The notes under the pieces were generated by a model, which was given only the letters and a program-made list of their open reading frames with translations, had not been told where the DNA came from and did not search any database. Made by a program: the position numbers and the translations under genes. Below are positions 12,401 to 22,689 of a stretch of 64,000 nt of DNA, piece after piece. Numbering within the stretch: position 1 is the first letter of the stretch; every line of letters starts with the position of its first letter. Source of the stretch: Homarus americanus (lineage: Eukaryota; Arthropoda; Malacostraca; Decapoda; Nephropidae); NCBI RefSeq assembly GCF_018991925.1, contig NW_024732384.1, forward strand, positions 270,001 through 334,000, given 5' to 3'.

Positions 12401-13803
12401 TGATGCTCTTTTGTTATTCTTGTCGTCTATACCCCAGTCATTGTTACTTATCGTTGTTGATGTTCTACTGTTTTATGTTACCCCTGTCGTTTATACTCCA
12501 GTCGGTGTTGATGCTCTTTTGTTATTCTTGTCGTCTATACCCCAGTCATTGTTACTTATCGTTGTTGATGTTCTACTGTTTTATGTTACCCCTGTCGTTT
12601 ATACTCCAGTCGTTGTTGATGCTCTTTTGTTATTCTTGTCGTCTATACCCCAGTCATTGTTACTTATCGTTGTTGATGTTCTACTGTTTTATGTTACCCC
12701 TGTCGTTTATACTCCAGTCGGTGTTGATGCTCTTTTTATTTATTCTTGTCGTCTATACCTCCGTCATTTGCTTCACTTATCGTTGTTGATGTTCTACTGT
12801 TTTATCATGCCCCTGTCGTTTACTCTCCAGTCGTTATTGATGCTCTTGTTATTCTTGTCGTCCCAGTCATTGTACTTATCGTTGTTGATGTTCTGTTTTT
12901 ATATATTTACCCTGTCGTTTATACTCCAGTCGTTGTTGATGCTCTTTTGTTATTCTTGTCGTCTATACCCCAGTCATTGTTACTTATCGTTGTTGATGTT
13001 CTACTGTTTTATGTTACCCCTGTCGTTTATACTCCAGTCGGTGTTGATGCTCTTTTGTTATTCTTGTCGTCTATACCCCAGTCATTGTTACTTATCGTTG
13101 TTGATGTTCTCCTGTTTTATGTTACCCCTGTCGTTTATACTCCAGTCGGTGTTGATGCTCTTTTGTTATTCTTGTCGTCTATACCTCCGTCATTGTTACT
13201 TATCGTTGTTGATGTTCTCCTGTTTTATGTTACCCCTGTCGTTTATACTCCAGTCGGTGTTGATGCTCTTTTGTTATTCTTGTCGTCTATACCCCAGTCA
13301 TTGTTACTTATCGTTGTTGATGTTCTTTTGTTATTCTTGTCGTCTATACCTCAGTCATTGTTACTTATCGATGTTGATGCTCTTTTGTTATTCTTGTCGT
13401 CTATACCTCCGTCATTGTTACTTATCGTTGTTGATGTTCTACTGTTTTATGTTACCCCTGTCGTTTATACTCCAGTCGGTGTTGATGCTCTTTTGTTATT
13501 CTTGTCGTCTATACCTCCGTCATTGTTACTTATCGTTGTTGATGTTCTTTTGTTATTCTTGTCGTCTATACCTCCGTCATTGTTACTTATCGTTGTTGAT
13601 GTTCTTTTGTTATTCTTGTCGTCTATACCTCCGTCATTGTTACTTATCGTTGTTGATGTTCTACTGTTTTATGTGACCCCTGTCGTTTATACTCCAGTCG
13701 TTGTTGATGCTCTTTTGTTATTCTTGTCGTCTATACCTCCGTCATTGTTACTTATCGTTGTTGATGTTCTTCTGTTTTATGTTACCCCTGTCGTTTATAC
13801 AGT
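9480..13803. repeat. 4.3-kb satellite with a 108-bp dimeric unit
   Basis: Built from two related monomers. A (51 bp): GTTGATGTTCTACTGTTTTA TGTTACCCCTGTCGTTTATACTCCAGTCGGT. B (57 bp): GTTGATGCTCTTTTGTTATT CTTGTCGTCTATACCCCAGT CATTGTTACTTATCGTT. Mostly alternating A-B, about 39 dimers, with B-B runs (for example 13310-13640). The left edge (9480-9620) holds diverged units. Because 108 is a multiple of three and the unit lacks stops in two frames, long hydrophobic open frames (up to about 530 codons) run through it. They switch frame at indels, overlap one another and have no initiation or splice context, so they are by-products. Confidence 0.92.
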
Positions 13804-14103
13804 GCATTAATTCCCTCCTCTGAATATGTATGTTGTACACGTCAGCCAAGTGTATTTGTTGGTAGTGGTGCAGTATACAGCCTGGCCTTATGTAAGTCAT
13901 TCTCACGCCACCTATACTGTATATGTTGTGTGAGTTTTTTTTCTTGTTTGTCTTTGTCTCGTGGTATTATTAGTGTTTTTTATTTGCTATTATTTGTATG
14001 TTGTTTGTTTCGTGTTGATTTTGTTGATTTTTTCAGCTTTGGGTTATTTAACTTTTGTTGATTTTTTAATGTTTTTCTGTGTTTATTGTATTCTTTTAAT
14101 TTT

Positions 14104-14105
<2 letters not shown>

Positions 14106-14140
<35 letters not shown>
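14106..14140. repeat. (GT)n microsatellite
   Basis: Pure GT run. Confidence 0.95.
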
Positions 14141-14142
<2 letters not shown>

Positions 14143-14246
14143 ACAGAACCGACCACCTGGGTGTTAACTCGCTCTTACAACTTATCTCTGTCCTTGCTTG
14201 ATCTCACCACATTGTTTTTGTCTCACCCTGTTTAGTCTGTGTGTGT

Positions 14247-14247
<1 letters not shown>

Positions 14248-14328
<81 letters not shown>

Positions 14329-14330
14329 GT
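14248..14330. repeat. (TAA)n-(TTA)n palindromic microsatellite at a retrotransposon tail
   Basis: TAA repeats switch to TTA repeats near 14277, giving a self-complementary tract directly beyond the family A 3' end. Confidence 0.9.
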
Positions 14331-14742
14331 AACGGTTTATTGAAAGATCATGGCAGCCTGAAGGCTGAGAATATACAGTTACATAATTGGGGAATGGGTC
14401 TCTTGATATACAAATAATTTACAAGTAACAAAAGTGGTACAAATATGATATATAATAACCAGGTGGGGAGAAGCTCAAACTACTGGGCATTTCAACATAG
14501 TGACAGTGCAAAAAGTAAGATTGACTGGGAATGAATACACTGGTTGATTACAAGTTATTGATAATTTTTACAATGGTTGGGACTGGGCTGTTCTTATAGC
14601 GATCAGTTCGTGCTCGTACGGGCTGGATGCGGTTGTGGTGTCGAACAGCAATTCTCGGACGAGGGATCTCAGGTGGTAGTAGGAGCCAGTGTCGAGGATG
14701 GTGCAGAAGCTTGTCACCAAATTTGCAGATGAGGTCGTGGTG
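14331..14742 (-). mobile_element. Family A retrotransposon, 3' end copy
   Basis: Minus-strand frame includes FGDKLLHHPRHWLLLPPEIP and RARTDRYKNSPVP, ending KIINN. These correspond to FGSQLMHHPRHRHLLQPP and RACTDRYKNSTIP in the copy at 26.5 kb. The 3' UTR also aligns (ACGGTTTATT..GGCTGAAAATATACAG in both). Only the last protein segment and UTR remain; a TAA/TTA microsatellite follows the tail. Confidence 0.75.
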
Positions 14743-14759
14743 ATGTGTGTGTGTGGGGG

Positions 14760-15160
14760 GCATGATGAGTGGGGGCGTGGGGGTGTTGCAGGGAATGAGT
14801 GTCAGGGCGTGGGGGGTGTTGCAGGGAATAGTGTCAGGGCGTGGGGGGTGTTGCAGGAATAGTGTGTCAGGGCGTGGGGGGTGTTGCAGGAATAGTGTCA
14901 GGGGCGTGTAGAGGGGGTGTTGCAGGGCAGAGTGTCCAGGGGCGTGGGGGTGTTGCAGGAATGGTGTCAGGGCGTGGGGGGTGTTGCAGGAATAGTGTCA
15001 GGGGCGTGGAGGGGGGCATGTAGGGAATAGTGCAAGGGTGGGGGTCGTGGCAGGAATAATGTCCGGGGGGTGGGGGAGGGCGTGGCAGGGGTGGGGGTCG
15101 TGGCAGGAATAATGTCAGGGAGGGCGTGGCAGGGGGGGCGTGGCAGGAAGGGTGTCGCCA
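14760..15160. repeat. G-rich minisatellite, unit AATAGTGTCAGGGCGTGGGGGGTGTTGCAGG
   Basis: About 12 units of 28-34 bp; G-runs of four to six per unit. Confidence 0.9.
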
Positions 15161-15240
15161 GGTGGGAGTTCTGGGGCCATGTTACCAGATGGTTGGGGGC
15201 GGCATTCCTCTCAAAGGTGGACCCCTCTTACTGTACTCAT

Positions 15241-15272
15241 CAGCTCTCTCTCTCTCTCTCTCTCTCTCTCCT
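15241..15272. repeat. (CT)n microsatellite
   Basis: Pure CT run. Confidence 0.95.
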
Positions 15273-15629
15273 CATATATCTACGTGTTCCGTCCCCTCCC
15301 TCCCCCCTCCTTCCTCCCCTCCCCCCACAAGAGGAGGAACCCGGTAGTTTGTTTAAAAAAGGACATTTACTATCCAGGTGTCGGTCTGCCTCATGTGTGC
15401 GGGACAGGTGCACACGGAAAGAGGTATAGGTACACACACACACACTAATTCACAGATACACACGAATCAAGCAGCGGTACACACAATCATTCACAGGTAC
15501 AGTACACAGGGGGGATGGTTCACAGTGGCCGCGCAGGTAAGGTGGTGTTAATGAGGTGGTGGTGTTACCTGTGTGGCCGTGATGTGAGATTGACCTTGGC
15601 TAATGACCAGGAATGATGTGAACCTCTCG

Positions 15630-15850
15630 TGTGTGTGTGTGTGTGAGGCAGAGAGAATTACTAGCCAGTGTGAACCATTTTAAAGCAGGTGGAACAACCC
15701 AACACTCATGTACAGTAATCCTCACGTAGGACACACACACACACACACACGCACACACGATCGTATCAGTAACGACACCTACACTCCTACAGTCAATCAA
15801 TTGTTTCCTTATCTGTACTCTCTGGCCCACACACACACACACACACACTA
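15630..15850. repeat. Several short (CA)n/(GT)n runs
   Basis: GT at 15629-15645, CA at 15731-15757 and 15831-15849. No gene between. Confidence 0.85.
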
Positions 15851-16081
15851 ATTTACTTAATTTGATATAATAATTGTTTTCACGGGCAATTTATAGAGTT
15901 TAAATACGCTCCAGCAGCCAGTGTCCAGACAGACAGACAGACAGACATACATACACAGATACAGACACAGACAAACAGCCACATAGACAGACACAGGTCC
16001 CTGGCATGTCAACAATGAGGGACACAGCGACAACATCAATAACCAGGTGGCACACAGTGCTGCTCCAGTGACGTCATGCAC

Positions 16082-16162
16082 GGTGTCTGTCTGTCTGTCT
16101 GTATGTATCTGTGTATGTCTGTCTGTCTGTCTGTCTGTCTGTGTGTCTGTCTGTGTGTGTGG
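16082..16162. repeat. (TGTC)n microsatellite
   Basis: TGTCTGTCTGTC with TGTATG variants. A reverse-strand GACA run lies at 15928-15975, so the pair can fold back. Confidence 0.88.
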
Positions 16163-16507
16163 TAAAGCGGGTAGACAATATTAATTTACAACAGAGAGAG
16201 AGAGTAGGCGTGTGGGAAATTGGTGTCACGTCGTCAGATATTAAGTAGCGTGAAGTCACAGGTGTGGGCGTTAAATATTGGGGTGGGTAGGAGACAGAGT
16301 ACCACACACACACACACACCTTTGGAGAACGGCCTCATTAGATGGTGTAAAAATCTTCTTGAGTAGTAGTAGTAGTAGTGGTTGTAGTGGTAATGGTGGT
16401 TGTGGTGACAGGGAGGTTGTGATGGTGGTGGTGGTGGTGGTAGTAGGAGTTGTAGTGAGGATGTTTATTTCGTAACCAGGAGCAAGGACTGTCGCACCGG
16501 ATGTGAC

Positions 16508-16532
16508 GTCTCTCTCTCTCTCTCCGGATGTG

Positions 16533-16592
<60 letters not shown>
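16508..16592. repeat. (CT)n microsatellite, interrupted
   Basis: Two CT runs with a CCGGATGTGAC spacer that is itself duplicated. Confidence 0.92.
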
Positions 16593-16593
<1 letters not shown>

Positions 16594-16599
16594 ATAGGT

Positions 16600-17240
16600 C
16601 TTAGAAATATAAAACTACTATGTCAAAAAAGACTCCTATTTACGTCTTCCTTTATTATGATTGGCTGTTGGACGAGACATGTTGAGACAGGTCGAGTGAC
16701 GATTCCATAACCATACAATAACAACACCCACAATATGGCAACATCTTCCAAGTAGGTTTCTATGGATACTCATAAATGTAGTCGACAGTAAATGATTCCA
16801 CCAATGAGAAAGTAGGGTGATGTTAGAAAAGAGATCTTCATTGGTCGGCGGTGCAGTGAAAGGGAGAAGGGTTGAGCTCTTAGAAAAAAAAAATATCACA
16901 TGTTAAGTAGCAACATTACTGAACAACGTGTGTGTGTGTGTGTGAACGATAAGTTTGTTCATTATATTGTGATTAAAATATGTTCTTTTTCTCCACTTTA
17001 CAGGTATGTTCTTCCCGACACCTGCTGTTGTTATGACGTGAACGATGGTGAACAGGTAATGTGTTGTATTATGTCAGTAAATCCACCAAAATCACCCGTC
17101 ACCTGAAGATTAAACCCCCTAACCTAACCATAACGCTACCTGGGGGGGGAGGGGGGGAGTTAATTAAGGTAAGATAGGTGGAATTAATCTTATGGTGAAA
17201 AGGAACTTAGTTTAGTCTCAGGTTTGTATATAAGATATTA
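16600..17240. other. No gene recognised
   Basis: Mixed-composition DNA with a few short open frames lacking recognisable motifs, plus a GT run at about 16927-16945. Confidence 0.4.
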
Positions 17241-17499
17241 TGTTTGCTGTATAGTGTAAGTGGGCGGGGTGTGTACAGACAGAGGGTATGGATGGGCGGG
17301 TGGGCGGCTGGGTGGTGGGTGGTGATGGTGCCTGGAAGGAGAATTTGGGTGGCATGTGGCCAAGACCTCAGTCGCCGCCGCCCACTCGTAGCTTTGACGT
17401 CACGCCCAGCCCAGACGGTGTCACCCCTAGGTCACCTTACTGGGAGGGGGGGGGGGAGGTTGGGGAAGAGGGGGGGAAGAAGGGAAAAACGAGACAGTT

Positions 17500-17800
17500 T
17501 TGGGGAGATGGTGATGACTGTCCCTTTCTCCCTCCTTCCCTCCCCACCCCTCTCTCCTTCTCTCCCTTCCTCTCCCTTCTCTTCTTCTCTCCCTTCCCCT
17601 TCTCCCCTCCCTTCCCCTCCCCTCCTCCCCATATCCTTACACTAGCTTCCCATATTTCCTCTTCTTCCCCTTCCTTCTCCTCCTCACCCCCCCCTCCTTC
17701 TTTTCTTGTTCTTCATCCTCCTTCTCCTCCTTCTCCCCCACTACTACTACCCCCAACCTCACCATCCCCCGACCACCACTATTCCCCCTCCACAACCCAC
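17500..17800. repeat. Polypyrimidine tract
   Basis: TCTCCCTTCCC-type low complexity. Confidence 0.85.
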
Positions 17801-17999
17801 CCCCCATAGCATCCAATCTCCCTGGCTGACAATGGCTAGGTGGATGATAGGTGACAGGCTGGATGACTCGTGACTGTGTGTGTGTGTGTGTGTGTGTCGC
17901 TCTAATTGTCGAGATATTTAATTATTTATTTATTTATTTATCGTTAACTTATCGTCGCTGTGTTGGCAGTTATGTTGATATTCGATTATTATTATGTCG

Positions 18000-18090
18000 T
18001 GTGTCTGTCTGTCTGTCTGTCTGTTTGCCTGTCTGTCTGTCTGTCTGTTTGCCTGTCTGTCTGTCTGTTTGCCTGTCTGTCTGTCTATCT
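18000..18090. repeat. (CTGT)n with CTGTTTGC variants
   Basis: Tetranucleotide array, followed at 18249-18310 by (CA)n with GCAC variants. Confidence 0.9.
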
Positions 18091-18599
18091 TTTGTTTACC
18101 TTTTTATCGGCGGCCACAATACCTGCAGCTTTTGTTTTGGGGGGGAAGATTTTTATTAGTACACGTATATAATGTAACTTTTTTTTTAATATTTTTTTGC
18201 GGAAGAAATTTTTTATTTTATTATTGTTTATATACATTGACTATGGCGACACACACACACACGCACGCACGCACACACACGCACGCACACACACACACGC
18301 ACACACACACCAATAATCCTTTGTCGTTGTGTGAGTGAACTTATTGTGTTAGTTTTTGTGATGGCCGCCAGGGGGACAATACGTCAATGAAAAGGTGTTT
18401 GTTTTATATATATATGTATGTTTTGTGTGTATGTATGTATGCCGTGTAAACTGATGCCAGACATAGCCATTCACAGCCTGCCATCAGATAGACACAGCCA
18501 GCCAGTCAACAGCCAGTTTATTCGAACACTCAGGTAGACGAGAGTTGCTGAGGTAGATGGGAAGGTAGACCATAGATGAAGAAGATCACCTGGAGATTA

Positions 18600-18732
18600 A
18601 CCACCTAACCTTAACCTAACCTAACCTTACCTAACCTAACCTAACCTAACCTTAACCTAACCTTAACCTAACCTTAACCTAACCTAACCTAACCTAACCT
18701 TAACCTAACCTTAACCTTAACCTAACCTAATA
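18600..18732. repeat. Interstitial CCTAA/CCTTAA telomere-like tract
   Basis: About 24 units alternating CCTAA and CCTTAA. CCTAA is the complement of the arthropod telomere repeat TTAGG. Here it is internal. Confidence 0.9.
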
Positions 18733-18953
18733 GACACATAACCCCCCCCCCCTCCCAGTGTGTTGTGTCGTGAGCTTACACCACTGAGGAGGGGAGGAGA
18801 TAGTGCAGGTCAGTACAGTGTTATAGGCAGCAGGGGGAACACGTAGCCCACAGCTCTTGGGGAAAGCTTAGAGAAAGCTTAGAAAGGCGCTGTGTTGTGT
18901 TCTCTCTGAAGCTGTAACGTTTAGTTGTCTGTCTGTCCTGTCCTGTCCTGTCA

Positions 18954-19013
18954 CAGACCCTCGATATAACGGACTTTCCTCTTCACATAGTCCGTTAAAT
19001 CGAGGTATCACTG
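18954..19013. mobile_element. Short pogo/Tigger-like terminal-repeat pair (mini-MITE)
   Basis: CAGACCCTCGATATAACGGACT and AGTCCGTTAAATCGAGGTATCACTG are near-perfect inverted partners with only about 14 bp between them. The sequence resembles pogo/Tigger-type termini (CCTCGATTTAACGGAC). The expected TA target duplication is not clear. Confidence 0.55.
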
Positions 19014-19168
19014 TATGTATGTCTCTCACCTGCCTCAGTATTGTTCATTTTGCAGGTGTGATTTTTTTTTTACTGCGGCTCAATAAACTCTTTCAATGTT
19101 AATTTTCAGTTTTAAAATTGGAAAAAAAAGTCAACAGCTATTATGATATTGTTGAGACCTGGGGAATG

Positions 19169-19259
<91 letters not shown>
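19169..19259. repeat. (GT)n microsatellite, about 45 units
   Basis: Pure GT run. Confidence 0.96.
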
Positions 19260-19260
<1 letters not shown>

Positions 19261-19315
19261 CGGGGTTCAGGTTGATGACGTAACACAACACTTGTCGTCA
19301 GCATTCTTGTGAGTT

Positions 19316-19480
19316 TCTGCTCCTCCTCCTCCTCTTCTTTGTCTCCCTCTTTCTCTTCTTCTTCGTCTTCCTCTTTCTTTTTCTCTTCTTCCTCCTCTCC
19401 TCCTTCACCGCTTTATGTTTCTCCTCCTCCACCTTTCCTCCTCCGTCACCTCTTCTTCCTCCTCCGTCGCCTCCTCCTGG
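19316..19480. repeat. TCC/TTC tract
   Basis: Irregular pyrimidine repeats. Confidence 0.8.
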
Positions 19481-19879
19481 TAATAAGCCCTTGACCTCTG
19501 GCCTTCAGGAGATGACTGGGGTGGCGGTGTGTCAGAGGTCAGCCTGAGATGACGTCACCGGCAGTCTTCTCGTCTGGGGTAGGAGGGATGGCTGCCTTAG
19601 GACTGCCGCCAGCTTCTTAATAGCTTAGTCCTGTGTGGGTGTGGGAGGGGGGGGTTAGTGGGGTAATGCAGGAAAGGAGGAAAGAATGGGTAGGACGGGA
19701 GAGGAGGAGGGGTGGAATGGTAGAGTAAGAGGGAGGAAGGAATGTGAGTGAGGAAGAGGAAGGAAGGAATGGTCACTATGACGTCACATCTCTACTCAAC
19801 AACAACACACACACAGACACACACACACACACACACACCAGCCATGATAGCCCCAAAATATCCCACATCATGATTGGGG

Positions 19880-20310
19880 TAAGTTAAGTTTGGTTGAGTC
19901 GGGTTAGGTTAGGTTGGGTAAGGTTAGGTGGGATTGGGTCGGGTTAGGGTAGGTTGGTCAGCTCAGGTTAGGTTAAGGTAGGTTAGGGTAAGGACCGGGG
20001 AGTTAGGTGAGGTGAGGCAGAGGTGGGGGTAGGTTAGGAAGGTCAGGTCCAGGTCAGGTGAGGGGCAGTGTATCGTGAACCACCACCAGGTAGGGTGTTG
20101 GGTTAGGTTAGGTCAGGTCAGGTGAGGGGGCAGTGTAACCTTCCGTGAACCACCACCAGGTAAGGTTTAGTTGGGTTAGGTCAGGTGAGGGCAGTGTAAC
20201 GATTAGGTCAGGTGAGGGGGCAGTGTAACCTTCCGTGAACCACCACCAGGGGTTAGGTCAGGTTAGGTAGGGCAGTGTAACCTTCCGTGAACCACCACCA
20301 GGTAAGGCTC
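19880..20310. repeat. TTAGG-like tract grading into a 60-bp repeat
   Basis: Degenerate GGTTAGG to about 20030, then four units containing GGGCAGTGTAACCTTCCGTG and AACCACCACCAGGTAAGG. Confidence 0.85.
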
Positions 20311-20530
20311 AGGTAAACAATAAGGTGGCCATAATTAACAAACTGGTTTCTCCGGTACGACACTGAGCCACAGGTGGACATGTCACACGCCCAGGGGGAG
20401 GTGGGAGGAGGGAGCCAGGAGGTAGGAGGAAGGGAGGGGCCAGGGAGGGTAGGAGGAAGGAGGGAGGGACACCAGGTTCAGAGGATTAAATTATGTGTTT
20501 CGTTTCTGGAACATGTGATGCAACGCTGTC

Positions 20531-20584
20531 TGACACACACACACACACACACACAAGCACCACACACACACACACACACACACG

Positions 20585-20654
<70 letters not shown>
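20531..20654. repeat. (CA)n microsatellite, interrupted
   Basis: CA runs with AGCAC and GCCAC interruptions. Confidence 0.95.
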
Positions 20655-20658
<4 letters not shown>

Positions 20659-20734
20659 TTAACACTGTAACAATAACATGAAACAAACGAACACTAATTT
20701 TAATTTCAGTACTAAGGAGACAGTGGGAGGAAGA

Positions 20735-20970
20735 GGGAAGGGCGGGGGAGGTAGTGGGGGAGGAGGGAGGGGTGAGGGAGGTTGGAGGTGAGGAGGTTGG
20801 AGGGTGAGGAGGTTGGAGGTGAGGAGGTTGGAGGGTGAGGTTGGAGGTGAGGAGGATGGAGGGGTGATGGGAGGATGGAGGGTGATGGGAGGATGGAGGA
20901 GGGTGAGGGGAGGGTGAGGAGGATGGAGGGGTGAGGGAGGATGGAGGTGAGGAGGTTGGAGGGGTGATCT
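20735..20970. repeat. Purine-rich minisatellite, unit GGATGGAGGTGAGGAGGTTGGAG
   Basis: G/A/T-rich units of about 16-20 bp, with almost no C. Confidence 0.88.
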
Positions 20971-21064
20971 GACAAACCACAACAACAACAAATTATGCAT
21001 CCCTGACCCCAGTGATGCTCTCCCTCCCTCCTTGCTATTTCAAACAAAACTCCAAAAACAGTTT

Positions 21065-21067
<3 letters not shown>

Positions 21068-21110
<43 letters not shown>
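21068..21110. repeat. (GT)n microsatellite
   Basis: Pure GT run. Confidence 0.95.
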
Positions 21111-21111
<1 letters not shown>

Positions 21112-21237
21112 CGACTGGTGACTGGCTCTTGTCCTGTTTGTGTGTCTCGTTTATTCCGCATGTCTGCTTCCTTTACTAGTCTCTCTCCTTCCTTCCTCAC
21201 CCCCCTTGCCATCCCGGTGTGTGTGTATGTATGTCTG

Positions 21238-21862
21238 CCAAACCTGTGGTGTAATGGTCAGCATGCTCGCCTCGCAAGCTAGCGGACCCGGGTTCGATCC
21301 TCGGGCAGGGTGTAACTATGGGCAAGTTTCTTTACGCCATTTGCCTCTGTCTACCCAGCAGTAATTGGAGACCTGAATATTAGTCGATTTGCGGATCGTG
21401 TTCCGGGGTAATGGTTAGCCAGTGCAGTTGGCGAGTTGTCCGATCTTCTCGGTTATTCCTTGACACTGGGTCATGCAACTCGGTGTGGTTGTTGTGTTGG
21501 CGACAGCTTCTACACCTTAAACAAATTCACACCTAGGTGGCCCTTGGGCCGGCCATCCTCGTTACACGAGGGGCAGCCATTACTAACGTACATGGTGGTG
21601 AATAGTGGTGTGGAAAGGGGCGGAACTCCTTTGATGATAATGGTGATGATGACATTAGTGGGACGAGCTACGAAAGGAACCCGTGGTGATGAAGGTGGTG
21701 ACAGTTGTGTGTTGGTGCTGGGAGAATGTGTGTGGTTGTGGTGATGAAGGTGGTTGGTGGGGAGGAGGCTGTGTGAGGAAGGCCTGTGGTGGCGTGAGCG
21801 TTTCACATGACACCTTATTGTGAAATTGTACATCAAATGGTCTCCAGTCTTTAATAAACCTA
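21238..21862 (+). mobile_element. tRNA-derived SINE
   Basis: The head carries Pol III boxes: A box TGGTGTAATGG (21247-21257) and B box GGTTCGATCCT (21291-21301), with a tRNA-like CTCGCAAGC anticodon region. A non-tRNA body follows (CTGTCTACCCAGCAGTAATT..). It is not a functional tRNA gene because the acceptor stem does not pair cleanly and the similarity continues into the body. The 3' part contains GGT/GAT simple repeats and ends with TTTAATAAACCTAACCTAACC. The exact 3' end is uncertain. Confidence 0.75.
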
Positions 21863-21974
21863 ACCTAACCAATATATCTGGGGCCCAAGAGAACTGGACC
21901 CTAATCTTAATGGACAGGGTAGGTAGTTAGGGGCTTATTAGGACCAGGGCGCGTCATTTGGCCAGTCACCGTTG

Positions 21975-22300
21975 GGGGGGGGGTGGAGGGATTGTGTTGG
22001 GGGTGTGGTGAGGAGAGGGGTGTGGTGGTGTTGGGGTAAGTGAGTCAGAGGTGTTGGGCTAGAGGGGGTGGTGGGGGGGTTGAGACTCTGGGACAGGAGA
22101 AGTTGTAGAGTGCAGGTAGGTATGATGGGGGGGGTGAGGGAGGGGGTGAGGGAGGTGATGGAGGTGAGGGAGGTGATGGAGGGTGGGGGAGGAAGTATGT
22201 GAGGTTGAGACTAGGGCAGGTGGTGGTGATGGTGGTGGAGAGAGGAGCAACAGGAGACAGAGGAAGGCAGCATCCGGGAGGGGGAGGGGGGAGGTGGGTG
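21975..22300. repeat. G-rich low-complexity region
   Basis: GGTGGAGG/GAGGGAGGTGATG irregular repeats. Confidence 0.75.
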
Positions 22301-22387
22301 AGGACCATCTGCCGCGTGTATAACAAACTGACGCCACCACCACAACCCACCCTCGCCTCACGCCGCCCGTCCTTTGTTGTCCTCCAT

Positions 22388-22570
22388 CAGCTGATACGCT
22401 CAACAGCTGATCACCCCCAACAGCTGACCACCCAACAGCTGGTATCCCCACAGCTGATCACCCAACAGCTGACCACACCCAACAGCTGGTATCCCCCACC
22501 AGCTGTTCTCCAACATCACCCAACAGCTGTTCTCCCCAACAGCTGACCACACCCAACAGCTGGTATCCCC
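22388..22570. repeat. Tandem repeat carrying 11 CAGCTG E-box palindromes
   Basis: Units of about 16 bp (CCCAACAGCTGACCAC, AACAGCTGGTATCC) place CAGCTG at 22388, 22404, 22421, 22436, 22451, 22466, 22483, 22500, 22524, 22540 and 22557. Confidence 0.9.
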
Positions 22571-22689
22571 CTCTCCTGCTGGCCCTCTCCACCATTACCA
22601 AGTCGACTCTCTCTACCTAATTAAGGGTGAATATACTGTAATATAACCTTACAGTAGAGTCTTATTGTTTGTTTACTAACTCTGTCTAT

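Noticed and set aside
10760..13810. Open frames of 354-531 codons as a membrane protein gene
   Set aside because: They are the 108-bp satellite read in different frames, overlap each other and switch frame at indels.
16636..16899. 87-codon minus-strand frame
   Set aside because: No recognisable motif, no splice or initiation support, and chance length.
18600..18732. Chromosome end
   Set aside because: The CCTAA/CCTTAA tract is short, degenerate and flanked by ordinary sequence on both sides.
21240..21312. Functional tRNA gene
   Set aside because: A and B boxes are present but the sequence continues as a SINE body and the acceptor stem does not pair well.
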